DNA of 11,400 nt. It comes from Larix sibirica. Its lineage: Eukaryota > Streptophyta > Pinopsida > Pinales > Pinaceae. The stretch spans positions 17,469 through 28,868 of the forward strand of contig NWUY0300011810.1 of assembly GCA_004151065.3 (NCBI GenBank), given 5' to 3'. Of this stretch, positions 1 through 7,785 are shown piece after piece. The position numbers and the translations under genes were made by a program. The notes beneath the pieces are model-generated. The model was not told the origin of the DNA and did no database searches. It worked only from the letters and a program-made list of their open reading frames with translations. The stretch's first letter is position 1; each line of letters opens with the position of its first letter.

Positions 1-1084
1 AGGATGTTGACATACTAGTTTATGACTTCCATTTTGACAAAAAAATGCACTCTTCGCTCCAAGACTACATATATTATTAAAATATTGTTGAATGGAGACA
101 CTAGAATTATCACTAGGTGGCATTTGTCAGATACATTTTCACCTGAGTTAGATTTTGTTGGATATTGGAAATGTTTCTAGTCCTTCCGCAACATAGCCCT
201 GATACCCCATGTTATAGCTGATTCATTCATACTTTCACTAGTTGTCTTTGGTGGGTTCATAACCATCCGATAATAATGATATTGGAAGGCCCAATGATAA
301 TTTGATAGGAAGGACGTTAAGTCAAACAGGGAAAATTCATTGTTCCATTTTGTTACAAAGATCATCCAACGTAATTAAAAACAACCTACTTTTGGTATCC
401 TTTGCAAAAACTTGACACATTCTTTTACATTTGCACCATTTTGCATCTATTATCTTCATTTTTATATTTTTGCATTTGTTAATTGTGTTTTATTCCCTAT
501 ATCCTTACATCTAGTTTATCACACAAAAATAACCATTGAGGAACTAAGATATCCTTAGTAGTTTCGAATACTGCAAGGTCTCTCCCATACTCATAGTGGG
601 GTTCCCACACTATCATCTCTATGTAGACCACGAGGGAGACTATCAAACCAAGGACAATCATGGGAATATTTTATTGGATAAACCATACCCAAACGTACCT
701 TGTTAGGCTCTCCTCTCACTCCCTATTTGCACCCTCATTAGAATCAAGTAGAGGATCAACTCCCCCTTTATCACCACCCTCATCACCTCGAGGAGGTAAT
801 ACACAACAACCAATGGCTAGCACTAAGCCTCTGTTGACACTTCCATTTATGGCAAGTTTAAATTTCCCATATTTGTCCAAGTTGATAAATGATCCCATTC
901 TAGAAAACCCAAATTGTCCATATTAATGTTTATAACTTTATTTATAACAATATGTATAATAATGTTATTTTTAATATTAATATTCTTAATTTTAATATAC
1001 TAGTAATACTAATGTTTAAAATAATAGATAGCAAAATCATAATAGAATTTCCAATTATCATTTTTTTTAATATTCTATATATCA
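1..1084. other. AT-rich stretch without a recognisable gene
   Basis: I see no gene here. Open frames exist at 177-365 (-), 660-926 (+) and 716-898 (-), but none shows a family motif, splice-supported structure or codon pattern I can defend. About 580-640 contains imperfect inverted segments (GTCTCTCCC against GGGAGAC, and ATAGTGGGG against CCCACACTAT). The block 930-1080 is almost pure A/T. Because an RNase H remnant lies immediately to the right on the minus strand, the left part may hold downstream, unrecognisably decayed sequence of the same retroelement; this is inference only. Confidence 0.4.
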
Positions 1085-1400
1085 ACAACAGAGAAAGCAT
1101 CAGGGGTAACTCCCTCAAGAGGAATAAGTTTAGACACAAAATTAGCAAGTAAATCAGTGAGGTACGGGACTGATGTTAAAGGATTGAAAATGGTCGATCA
1201 AATTCCATATTTGATGCTAATAATGCTTCAAATGGTTAGAAACACAATGAAGATAATTTCTAACATGTTTAATGATGATCTCAGAGTCTCCATAGACTTT
1301 AACAACTTTATCCCCTAAATCAATTTCTTTCCTAAGGCCCTAAACAAGAAAGTCGTAAACTTCATCGCTCCACATAGAACAAAATGAAGATAGTGATCTA
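1085..1400 (-). pseudogene. Retroelement RNase H domain remnant (broken)
   Basis: Read on the minus strand, this encodes a recognisable piece of a retroelement polyprotein RNase H domain. Around 1255-1305 is VYGDSEIIIKHVRN, matching the RNase H segment with the GDSE acidic residue; then LHCVSNHLKHY, a stop, and FNISPVP; then, in a shifted frame at about 1090-1156, DLLANFVSKLIPLEGV, which corresponds to the final (D)ADxLAN helix. Just upstream, VYDFLV, a stop, then GLRKEIDLG resembles the usual EYEALxxGL helix. There are at least two in-frame stops and one frameshift, so it is dead. The spacing is like Ty3/gypsy-type plant elements. It could alternatively be the C-terminal RNase H of the LINE that lies immediately upstream on the same strand, but the GDSE segment fits the LTR type better. 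Confidence 0.68.
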
Positions 1401-1559
1401 AGCTTCTTGAGCAAAATTCTTCCACAAAATAAATAAAGTTGTGATGCTCAAGTAATGTCAAATCTCGACAAGTGTAGGCATAACTTGAGTGCACAAATTA
1501 CCAAATAAAACAAACCACTAGCCAACATTGCCCTGAAGCACCCTTGAGCATTAATCCTC

Positions 1560-2400
1560 AAGAAACCTGCAACACTGCTTGGCACCCTTACACTTCGAAA
1601 ATATGTGCTTCATTATCTTAGAACATTTACAAATGGGACATAGGCCATGAGAAACCCCGCTCTTGGCTAGGCTAACCTTGGATGAAACCCCCTAATAAAC
1701 CATGGAAAAAATCTCAACTTATAAGAAATCCTATATGACCAAACAATTTGCAGTCGACGAATCTGTCTATCCTTTGAATCCCTAGATATCCAATGAGCAT
1801 TTAGGATTGATGATAATGGATGCCTCTTATTAAGTACAAATTACAGGTGATGAAAATCATGTTGTTGAAGCAATTGGCCAAAACACCAACTCCAATCTCT
1901 CCAAAAATGTCTAGACATTCCCATGATCAATTTATACAATCCAATGACTCAGATAAGTTCTTAAATCTCCAAAATCGTAGGATGATTACAAGCAAGAAGA
2001 CCATACTCTTGAATAAGAGCACACCACTCCTTCCAAGAACGAGAGAGTGAATCCCACAAATCGCCCTAGAGAAATATGCCCTTCATGCTCAATCTACGAG
2101 ACAAAAAATAGGGTAGTTCCACCACCCATGAATTCCAAAACCTCGCCCTCCCACTACCATCAAACCAAACAAAAAATTGTCATCCAAGTAGGACAAATGC
2201 TCCAAAAGAGGAGGGAATTTGACACCTAAAAGAGATGAGTAGATGTGATGATATCGCATAGTCTAAAATCCCAAACTATACATGAATGTTATGTTGAAAG
2301 CACCCACTACCAAAATAAGATTTGCCATGGTGTTGAACCCTTAAGACACAACACCACCACCCACTTGGCCACCAAAATACTCCATTGAATTTTCTGCCAC
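1560..2400 (-). pseudogene. Plant LINE (non-LTR retrotransposon) reverse-transcriptase C-terminal remnant
   Basis: The minus strand holds the C-terminal part of a plant LINE polyprotein, broken into several frames. The clearest segment is the zinc-binding zf-RVT module at about 1585-1665: GLCPICKCSKIMKHIFSKC, giving C-x2-C, then the H-I-F-x-x-C signature. Before it (about 1690-1740) is SYKLRFFPW, the usual K-x-x-F-F-x-W lead-in, one frame off. Further upstream are GDLWDSLSRSWKEW (about 2020-2065) and FVWFDGSGRARFW (about 2135-2180), which match the linker between the RT core and the zinc module. WSILVAKWV at about 2350-2390 may continue the match. In-frame stops and frame changes show it is inactive. 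The RT catalytic core (YxDD) is not in the window as far as I can see. The long plus-strand open frames at 1820-2229 are shadows of this element. Confidence 0.75.
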
Positions 2401-2862
2401 AAAATTCAACTACTTTTAAAAATAATAGAATAAATTTAACACAGTTACATGCACATATTTTCAATATTAGATGAAGAATTAAATTACCTTTACCTCCAAC
2501 ATCCAAAGAATATATCCCTTTCATAAGATTTATTTTTTTTATTTTTACTTTTATTTTTTATTAACCATAAAACCTACCCCACCACACAATAACCATGTAA
2601 CCTACCCCGCCACACAATATATACCGTTGACTGCACATAGTAAACTCTAAAATAGGCCTAACCTTTATTTAAGTAAAACAACAACAAGAAGTAGAATTAT
2701 GATCATGGAGGACCATAACTAATAACCCTAGATTAATTGTGATATCACTGAATTAATAATTCCTCTCATTACGTAAATGTTACCTTACATTTATTCTCCG
2801 TAAAAAGAGATGTATTCTCAATATCTTTGTTGTCTAAGTCATGGTTAGAACTTAATTCAATA
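2401..2862. other. AT-rich non-coding spacer
   Basis: No gene seen. A pyrimidine/T-run at about 2530-2560 precedes a short tandem repeat (listed separately). The open frame at 2276-2524 (-) overlaps the LINE remnant and then AT-rich sequence and shows no domain. Confidence 0.4.
2563..2618. repeat. 28-bp tandem duplication, two copies
   Basis: Two adjacent 28-bp units, 2563-2590 and 2591-2618, both of the form AACCAT-xx-AACCTACCCC-x-CCACACAAT, differing at 3 of 28 positions by eye. It lies directly after a T-rich run. No coding context. Such a duplication is compatible with replication slippage. Confidence 0.85.
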
Positions 2863-3055
2863 CTCCAAATTAAATGCATCTAAATTTCCCCAATTTATAT
2901 CTCCAGCATTTTTGTCTTACATTCCACATTTTCACGTTTTTATCTTCCATGGACTTTACCTCCAAATTAAATGCATCTCAATTTCCCCATTTATATCTCC
3001 ATCATTTTTGTCTCACATTCCACATTTTCACGTTGTTATCTTCCATGGACTTGAC
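2863..3055. repeat. 97-bp tandem duplication, two copies
   Basis: Unit 1 is 2863-2959 and unit 2 is 2960-3055. Both start CTCCAAATTAAATGCATC and end TCTTCCATGGACTT-x-AC. The copies differ by only a handful of substitutions and a one-base indel over about 97 bp. A degenerate piece of the unit end (AGACTTGACC, about 3072-3083) follows, hinting at an older, longer array. The overlapping plus-strand open frames at 2874-3112 arise from this repeat and are not credible proteins. Confidence 0.9.
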
Positions 3056-4052
3056 CTCGCATTTACTTTTATAGACTTGACCTTCAATTATTTGAAACAC
3101 ATCATATCATGAACCATTTTTCATAATTTTTTAAAATTTTCATTTTTCATCATTTTTATAATTAATTAATTAAGATTTTATATGATTGGGATACTAACTT
3201 GTATAATGAAGGGAAAAGACCAAACTCACTTTCCGTGTCCATTTTATAGCATTGTTGGTGAGTTATTGGTATTATCTTCATTTATTTGTATGTTTCAATC
3301 AGCTATGCTGTATAAAAAAAGAAAGAATAGCTTAATCTACGTGGATAGATATGCATCAATTACACATGGAAATAGAAGGGAAGATTGTATTTGCGGGTTT
3401 AATGAAAAACACAATAATGATAGGAGAGGGATAAAATAAGTATGTTACAAGAATGTTAAAAGATTTAACAATGAAATAATAAAAATGTAAAAATAAAAAT
3501 AGAGAAACATAAATACAATACATAAAAAGAATGAAATAAGAGGTTTTAGACCCATTTTAATATTGCTATGTTTGCTAATGTGTCTAATGTGACTTATAGA
3601 ATAGGATAATTATCATTAGATTTAAAGTTAATTACAAAAACATGATATTCATTTGAAAAGTTGGGTAGAATTTTATTTTTATTTTTAAAGAAAGTTTTAG
3701 ATAATTCATTTTTAAGTCAATGAAAAGGTCAAGAATTTAATCTCCATTTCCAAAGAAGATACAATTTGGACAAGAGGTAATAGAAAATGGAAACTTGGAA
3801 AAAGCATTATTGTATAAATATTAAGGACTTGGAATGAAAGCATATGTTCATAGAACCGAGGGTGACGTAGAGTTTAGCATTGTTTATGGCAAACAAACAA
3901 TTGTTTTTAACTAAAAACCGATATGCAAAATATTACCAATGAGTAAGAATATATAGATTTTTTGATTAAGAGTTTATAACTCAAGTTTGTAATCATTCTC
4001 AAGCATAAATAAAAACTATAAATTAGATGGATTAATGCATATAAGTATTATT

Positions 4053-4285
4053 GGTGCACCATTAGATTATTTTCCAAAAATATTGTGGATTAATATATTT
4101 ATTTGGGTGCACCATTTAATGTTTGGCCTATTAAGAGCATCAACTAGTTAAAAAAAAATTATAAAAAAAATCCTTTATTTTATAACAAAATATCTAAACA
4201 TAAGTTGATGTTTTTTCATATAGACAAATTGATGTAGTACGATGTCTATGATATGGCAAAATAAATGAGCGTTCTTTGGTGCACC
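4053..4285. repeat. Three copies of palindromic GGTGCACC
   Basis: The perfect 8-bp palindrome GGTGCACC occurs at 4053-4060, 4106-4113 and 4278-4285. The first two sit in a similar context (TTGGTGCACCATTAGAT and GGGTGCACCATTTAAT). A fourth, diverged relative (GCACTAGGGCACC) follows at about 4294-4306. Function unknown; they may be remnants of a small repeated element. Confidence 0.6.
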
Positions 4286-4894
4286 TAAGGAATGCACTAG
4301 GGCACCTTCTATGGGTACACATTAATATATATTTTTTATGTAATAACCAATGTAGAAAAAAATAATGTTAAAATTCATTTAATGTCTTATATATAATAAT
4401 GCACGGGTAATTTTTTAAGTTTATTATTCACCAGTTAGAATTTGTTAAAAGTTAAAAGAAACCTATTTTTCCATGGATAAGCTATAATGATTTTCTAGAC
4501 ACCTTTATTTAATTTATTGATTAAAAGCCTTTGGTCACATATCCTCTAGCAACTTTCTCTATTAAAAAAAACCAAAAAAAAAAACTTTTGAGAAGGTTCC
4601 ACTAGAAGGTGTTTTCCTTTAGTGGACATCATTCATTCTGGGCCAATGCAAGAGGGTCATCACCTATGTCAATTCAATATAATGCACTCATATAACATGT
4701 TTCCAATGTACTAGAAACTAGCATTGATCTATCTTAACTTCACATTCACCAAGTGTTAAAAGGGATCGAATTCCTTGAGGTGCAAATCTTTCCTAAAATT
4801 TTGCACTCTTAAAAATGTTTGCATATAAAAAAATTTGATTCCTTTTGACACTTAATAGATTAAAAGTTAAGATGAATCTATATGTTAGAGTCAT

Positions 4895-4958
4895 AACATG
4901 GTTATAGATGCACCTAACTATTCTCAAAACATGGTTATACATGCTCTTAATTACTATA
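4895..4958. repeat. 33-bp tandem duplication
   Basis: AACATGGTTATA-G/C-ATGC occurs at 4895 and again at 4928, with related flanking bases (CACCTAACTA against TCTTAATTAC), giving a period of 33 bp. It is diverged and non-coding. Confidence 0.65.
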
Positions 4959-5379
4959 TATGCAATGCCAATGTTGTACAAATTTATTTACAATCTTTTT
5001 AATATTAGTCTATAAAATTTAATATAAATATAATTTGTAATAGTATTTAAATTTATTCAATTTTTTTTTCATTAATTTTAATTATAAATCTACATTTTGT
5101 TATTAATTGTGCCTTACAAATATTATTCGACAATTTTACCCCGCTTAATATAGAAAATGCCTCTTAACAGCATGAACTAAAAGGATGATTTAAATGTATT
5201 TCTTTGATATTCATATTGCATTCAACCACATCTAATTATCACAACATTTCTAGACACAAGATGAACCTACTTATGGTTTTGAATCGTCTAAGGCCAGCAA
5301 TAAAGTTTTCAACAAACGATTCCTCCGTACAAAATTTTGCTGTGTGAAACCATGAACAATGAAGAATTATGCCCCCAAA

Positions 5380-5569
5380 AGTAAGAGTTGAAACTCCTTA
5401 TTCTTGCATTTAGAAGGTTTTATATAGGCTGAGCCAAGTAACTATTCGTTCATTGAAAAGTCCATATATTATTTGGGCCCAGTCGTAGAAAGATGCAGCT
5501 TAGATACAAAGATGTCGCTAGCATGGTTGATAATTTAAGAGTAAGAGTTGAAAGTCCTTATTCTTGCAT
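5380..5569 (+). repeat. 30-bp direct repeat in the chitinase-like promoter region
   Basis: The 30-bp segment at 5380-5409 (starts AGTAAGAGTTGAAA, ends CCTTATTCTTGCAT) recurs at 5540-5569 with a single mismatch, 160 bp apart. The sequence between and around the copies is not obviously similar, so this is an isolated repeat about 240-430 bp upstream of the start codon. It could be a duplicated regulatory module or the edges of a small insertion; I cannot tell which. Confidence 0.8.
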
Positions 5570-5574
5570 GTGAA

Positions 5575-5740
5575 CCAATTTAAAAATGGTCAAAGTCCCG
5601 TGAATAAAGCAATCAATAATTTAAGACACGTCCTGTCAACAATAAAGTTATGTCCGATTTCACTGTAAGAAGAATTGGAAATGGGATTTAATCAAATAAC
5701 AGAAACCGGATTCCCCACGGCTATGGCTATGGCTATATAA
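5575..5740 (+). promoter_or_regulatory. Core promoter of the chitinase-like gene
   Basis: A TATA box (TATATAA, 5734-5740) lies 70 bp before the ATG, so transcription probably starts near 5765-5770. It is the end of three GGCTAT hexamers in tandem (5719-5736). Upstream are a CCAAT motif (5575-5579), two W-box cores read on the minus strand (TTGACC at 5588-5593 and TTGAC at 5635-5639), and an ACGT-core element CACGTC (5627-5632) beside the second W-box. W-boxes are the known targets of WRKY factors in defence genes. Their presence fits a defence-type chitinase ancestry, but short motifs like these also occur by chance. Confidence 0.65.
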
Positions 5741-5809
5741 GCAAACGCCCTCTTTCACTACAATACAGATAGCCGGGCGCGATTCTCTTTATCTCTCTGT
5801 GTCAGCGAG

Positions 5810-6916
5810 ATGAGTGATCTGGGAACTGATCACCGTGTTAGGAGGCCGAGCGTGTTTATTATCTGGCTTGCTCTTTCCCTTTATCTTCTTCCAATCTGCC
5901 GAGGAGATGTCCGGGACTTTATTACCCAAGATATCTTCGATAAAATTGTATATGGTACTGTTGTGCCTCTGGCTCTACCTGTTGAGGATATTGCTACCGA
6001 AGGTTTCTTCAATGGAATTATATCTCTTGCTGGCGCTTTCTGCGCAGGAAAAGAGTTCTATAAATACAGTGGCTTCATTACTGCAGCCAATTCATTCCCT
6101 GGCTTTGGGACAAGTGGTACCTTCATTAACAACACCAGAGAAATTGCTGCTTTCTTCGCTCACGTTGCTCACCAGACTAACAGTTCGTATCATACATATC
6201 AAATACTCTCTGTTTCTATAAGCATATTCTTAATATGATCTCTAAATCTTTAGAATTGAGGATTTCATATCAGATTTTTTAGATGTTCGTAATTGTTTGT
6301 TTATCTATGTTGATAATAAATATAACGACTGATTGACAGGTCTGTGCTCCATAGAGAATGGCACGTACGCACGCAGCCTCATTGACTGTAATTACAGCAA
6401 TACTACATATCGCTGCGTAGCCGGGAAGCACTACTTCGGGCGTGGCCCCTTGCAACTCGCAGGGTCTGTATGTGTATATGTCTCTCTATTTAGCAATCAA
6501 GAAATTATAAATTCTTTCAGTAAACAAGCAAGAAATTGAATTGAATGATTAGGTACCGACCCTTGCTTGTTGATTGTTCATTATTTGATCTCGCTTTTTG
6601 CAGGAATTATAATTATGGTGCAGCTGGAGATTACCTGGGCTTGGATCTGCTGAATAACCCTGATTTGGTGGCTCAGAATGACACAATCTCGTGGAAAACC
6701 GCGCTCTGGTTTTGGAATGTAAACACCGGTTGTCACATAGCTATGACATCCGGTGGGGGATTCAAGGAAACCATTAGTGCAGTCGAGGAAGGGCGCGTTT
6801 GCAGGGACACAACTTGGTCTTCAACCCGCCAAATTGAAGACCTCGACAATATTTACAGCAGCTTTTGCAAAGAGCTTAAGGTAGAACCAGAGTATCTTGA
6901 GTATGGCTCGTGTTGA
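5810..6916 (+). CDS. GH19 class IV-type chitinase-like protein, catalytic residues lost (3 exons)
   Basis: Exons are 5810-6182, 6340-6463 and 6604-6916, joining to 810 nt: 269 residues plus TGA. Residues 14-30 are hydrophobic (signal peptide or anchor, preceded by RR); 34-76 carry two related N-terminal helices; FFNGI (66-70), [13 protein letters not shown] (109-121), GRGPLQL (158-164), NYNYGAAG (167-174) and KTALWFW (197-203) identify the GH19 fold. Eight cysteines (78, 127, 141, 150, 209, 232, 254, 269) match the class IV catalytic domain. There is no hevein domain. Family members hydrolyse chitin in the apoplast using a Glu acid in HETG, a Glu base nine residues later, and a Ser/Thr after GRGPxQL. 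Here these are Gln122, Asn131 (Glu130 is adjacent) and Ala165, so hydrolysis is probably lost. Intron phases are 1 and 2. ATG 5810 follows a credible TATA and matches the neighbour's start. A chitin-binding or signalling role is inference. Confidence 0.9.
5909..6026 (+). repeat. Internal duplication of the N-terminal helix coding segment
   Basis: Within exon 1, 5909-5954 and 5981-6026 are related in frame (72 bp, 24 codons apart). The translated pair is [14 protein letters not shown] (residues 34-47) and [14 protein letters not shown] (58-71). The second is the normal start of the GH19 catalytic domain. The first occupies the place of the hevein domain and hinge found in full class IV enzymes. 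The relation is clearer in the second gene copy (see 7437-7545). Confidence 0.65.
6183..6339 (+). other. Intron 1 of the chitinase-like gene
   Basis: A phase 1 intron of 157 bp with donor GTTCGT (weaker than the GTGCGT in the neighbouring copy) and acceptor GATTGACAG. It interrupts the codon for Ser125, immediately after the former HETG motif. The exon-joining choice is fixed by alignment to the family pattern x-L-C-x-I-x and by keeping the frame. About the first 110 bp is homologous to the sequence after exon 1 of the downstream copy. Confidence 0.85.
6464..6603 (+). other. Intron 2 of the chitinase-like gene
   Basis: A phase 2 intron of 140 bp, donor GTCTGT and acceptor TTTTTGCAG. It splits the codon between Ala165 and Asn167, giving GGG (Gly166). 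In most class IV chitinases this residue is Trp (TGG), so a single first-base change would account for it. Confidence 0.85.
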
Positions 6917-6943
6917 ACCTGATTGCGGAGAACGGCTTTTTAT

Positions 6944-6955
6944 AGTCAAAGTCAA
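6944..6955 (-). promoter_or_regulatory. Twin W-boxes downstream of the intact gene
   Basis: AGTCAAAGTCAA on the plus strand reads as two head-to-tail W-boxes (TTGACT TTGACT) on the minus strand. They lie 28 bp after the stop codon and about 385 bp before the second copy's ATG. Clustered W-boxes are typical WRKY targets, but the site is just as likely to be transcribed 3'UTR, so a regulatory role is uncertain. Confidence 0.35.
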
Positions 6956-7009
6956 AGTGGCAGAGATGTGTCAATGTACATGTACAGTGATGTGACAAAT
7001 GTAGATTTC

Positions 7010-7298
7010 AAAAATTAAATATATAAAAATATTATAAAATCAAGTATTTGTGGGTTATAAATTTAAATTGGATATATTATAAAATGTATTTATATAATTA
7101 AAAATTGAATTTCGATGTTAATTTCAATTTTCATTTAGTATTGTTATAATTTAAATAAATATTTTTCAGTATAATTACAAATTGGAATAGTTACTTAGTA
7201 TGTAGATGATTATAATACAAAATATATTTATCTCATAATTACAAATTAATAATTAACTATAAAACAATAATTGCAAATTAATAATAATTAACTATACC
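7010..7298. repeat. Very AT-rich block ending in degenerate 32-bp repeats
   Basis: The spacer between the two chitinase-like copies is very A/T-rich. ATAATTACAAATT-type units begin at 7171, 7235 and 7267, spacings of 64 and 32 bp. The last two units (7235-7266 and 7267-7297) are close tandem copies ending ATTAACTATA. The array stops where homology to the upstream gene's 5'UTR begins (about 7300). No coding capacity. Confidence 0.7.
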
Positions 7299-7299
7299 G

Positions 7300-7785
7300 C
7301 AGATAACCAGATTTCTCTTGTATAAGTCTGTGGCATCGACATGAGTGATATGAGAAATCATCACCGTATTAGGAGGCCGAGCGTGTTTATCCTATGGCTT
7401 GCTCTTTCCCTTTATCTTCTTTCTATCTGCCGAGATGTTGGGGACTTTGTTACCGAGGATTTCTTCAATATAATTGTATCTGGTGATGTGCCTTTATCTG
7501 TTGAGGGTATTGCTACCCAACATTTCTTCAATGGAATTTTATCTGCTGCAACTGTCGGCTGCGCAGAAAAGAGCTTCTATAAACACAATGATTTCATTAC
7601 TACGGCTGATTCATTCTCTGGCTTTGGTAGAACTCCGACCTCCGTTGACAACAAGAGAGAAATTGCTGCTTTCTTCGCCCACGTTGCTCACGAGACTGGC
7701 AGTGCGTGTATACTTTCTATGTATATAAACATATTTTTCTAAATCTATTTCATTTCGGAGTTTGTAGACATTCGTAATTGAATGT
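7300..7785 (+). pseudogene. Second chitinase-like copy: 5'UTR, exon 1 and part of intron 1 only
   Basis: Exon 1 (7341-7701) has ATG, an open frame of 120 codons plus one base, and a strong GTGCGT donor at 7702, in the same phase as the upstream gene. The product is roughly two-thirds identical to residues 1-124 of the upstream protein: the same RR plus hydrophobic N-terminus, the helix duplication, [19 protein letters not shown]. It keeps the ancestral HETG with the catalytic acid. Homology starts near 7300 in the 5'UTR and continues into intron 1 until about 7785, so this is a DNA-level tandem duplicate, not a retrocopy. I found no exon 2 (GRGPLQL) or exon 3 (NYNYG) in the remaining 3.6 kb, and no convincing TATA box. 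Either it is truncated, or the missing exons lie beyond the window behind a very long intron. The open exon 1 leaves the second possibility alive. Confidence 0.75.
7437..7545 (+). repeat. Internal helix duplication in the second copy, visible at DNA level
   Basis: 7437-7482 and 7500-7545 align without gaps over 46 bp with about 35 identities by hand count; the period is 63 bp (21 codons). The translated pair is VGDFVTEDFFNIIVS and VEGIATQHFFNGILS. The spacing is nine bases shorter than in the upstream gene. Shared presence in both copies dates it before the gene duplication. Confidence 0.75.

Larger units (their letters stand above)
3056..5379. other. Long AT-rich intergenic region, no supported gene
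   Basis: About 2.3 kb with no gene I can support. A plus-strand open frame at 3182-3439 (85 residues, with a hydrophobic stretch near residues 22-45) has a start and stop but no recognisable family and no visible promoter or splice context. I treat it as chance unless expression data say otherwise. Another frame at 4793-4981 (-) is also probably chance. Two repeat groups (GGTGCACC octamers near 4053-4285 and a 33-bp duplication near 4895) are listed separately. Confidence 0.45.

Noticed and set aside
580-640. Imperfect inverted segments that could fold as a hairpin
   Set aside because: Arms are short and mismatched, with no coding or RNA context to support a function.
660-926. 88-residue plus-strand open frame and its 60-residue antisense partner
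   Set aside because: No motif; Pro/Ser-rich low complexity; no supporting signals.
942-1152. Overlapping open frames on both strands
   Set aside because: Low-complexity I/L/N-rich products from A/T sequence; the true signal here is the RNase H tail in another minus-strand frame.
1820-2229. Two adjacent plus-strand open frames
   Set aside because: They lie antisense to the LINE remnant, whose minus-strand translation carries real family motifs.
2874-3112. Two plus-strand open frames with repeated HxFCLTFHIF-like text
   Set aside because: The repetition comes from the 97-bp DNA tandem duplication, seen in two frames at once; no sign of protein constraint.
3182-3439. 85-residue plus-strand open frame
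   Set aside because: No recognisable family, promoter or splice context in AT-rich DNA; length alone does not separate it from chance.
5814-6221. 135-residue alternative frame over chitinase-like exon 1
   Set aside because: Shadow frame; the 5810 frame carries all GH19 motifs and joins correctly to exons 2 and 3.
7300-7785. Processed retrocopy origin for the second chitinase-like copy
   Set aside because: Homology continues past the splice donor into intron 1, so it was copied as DNA.
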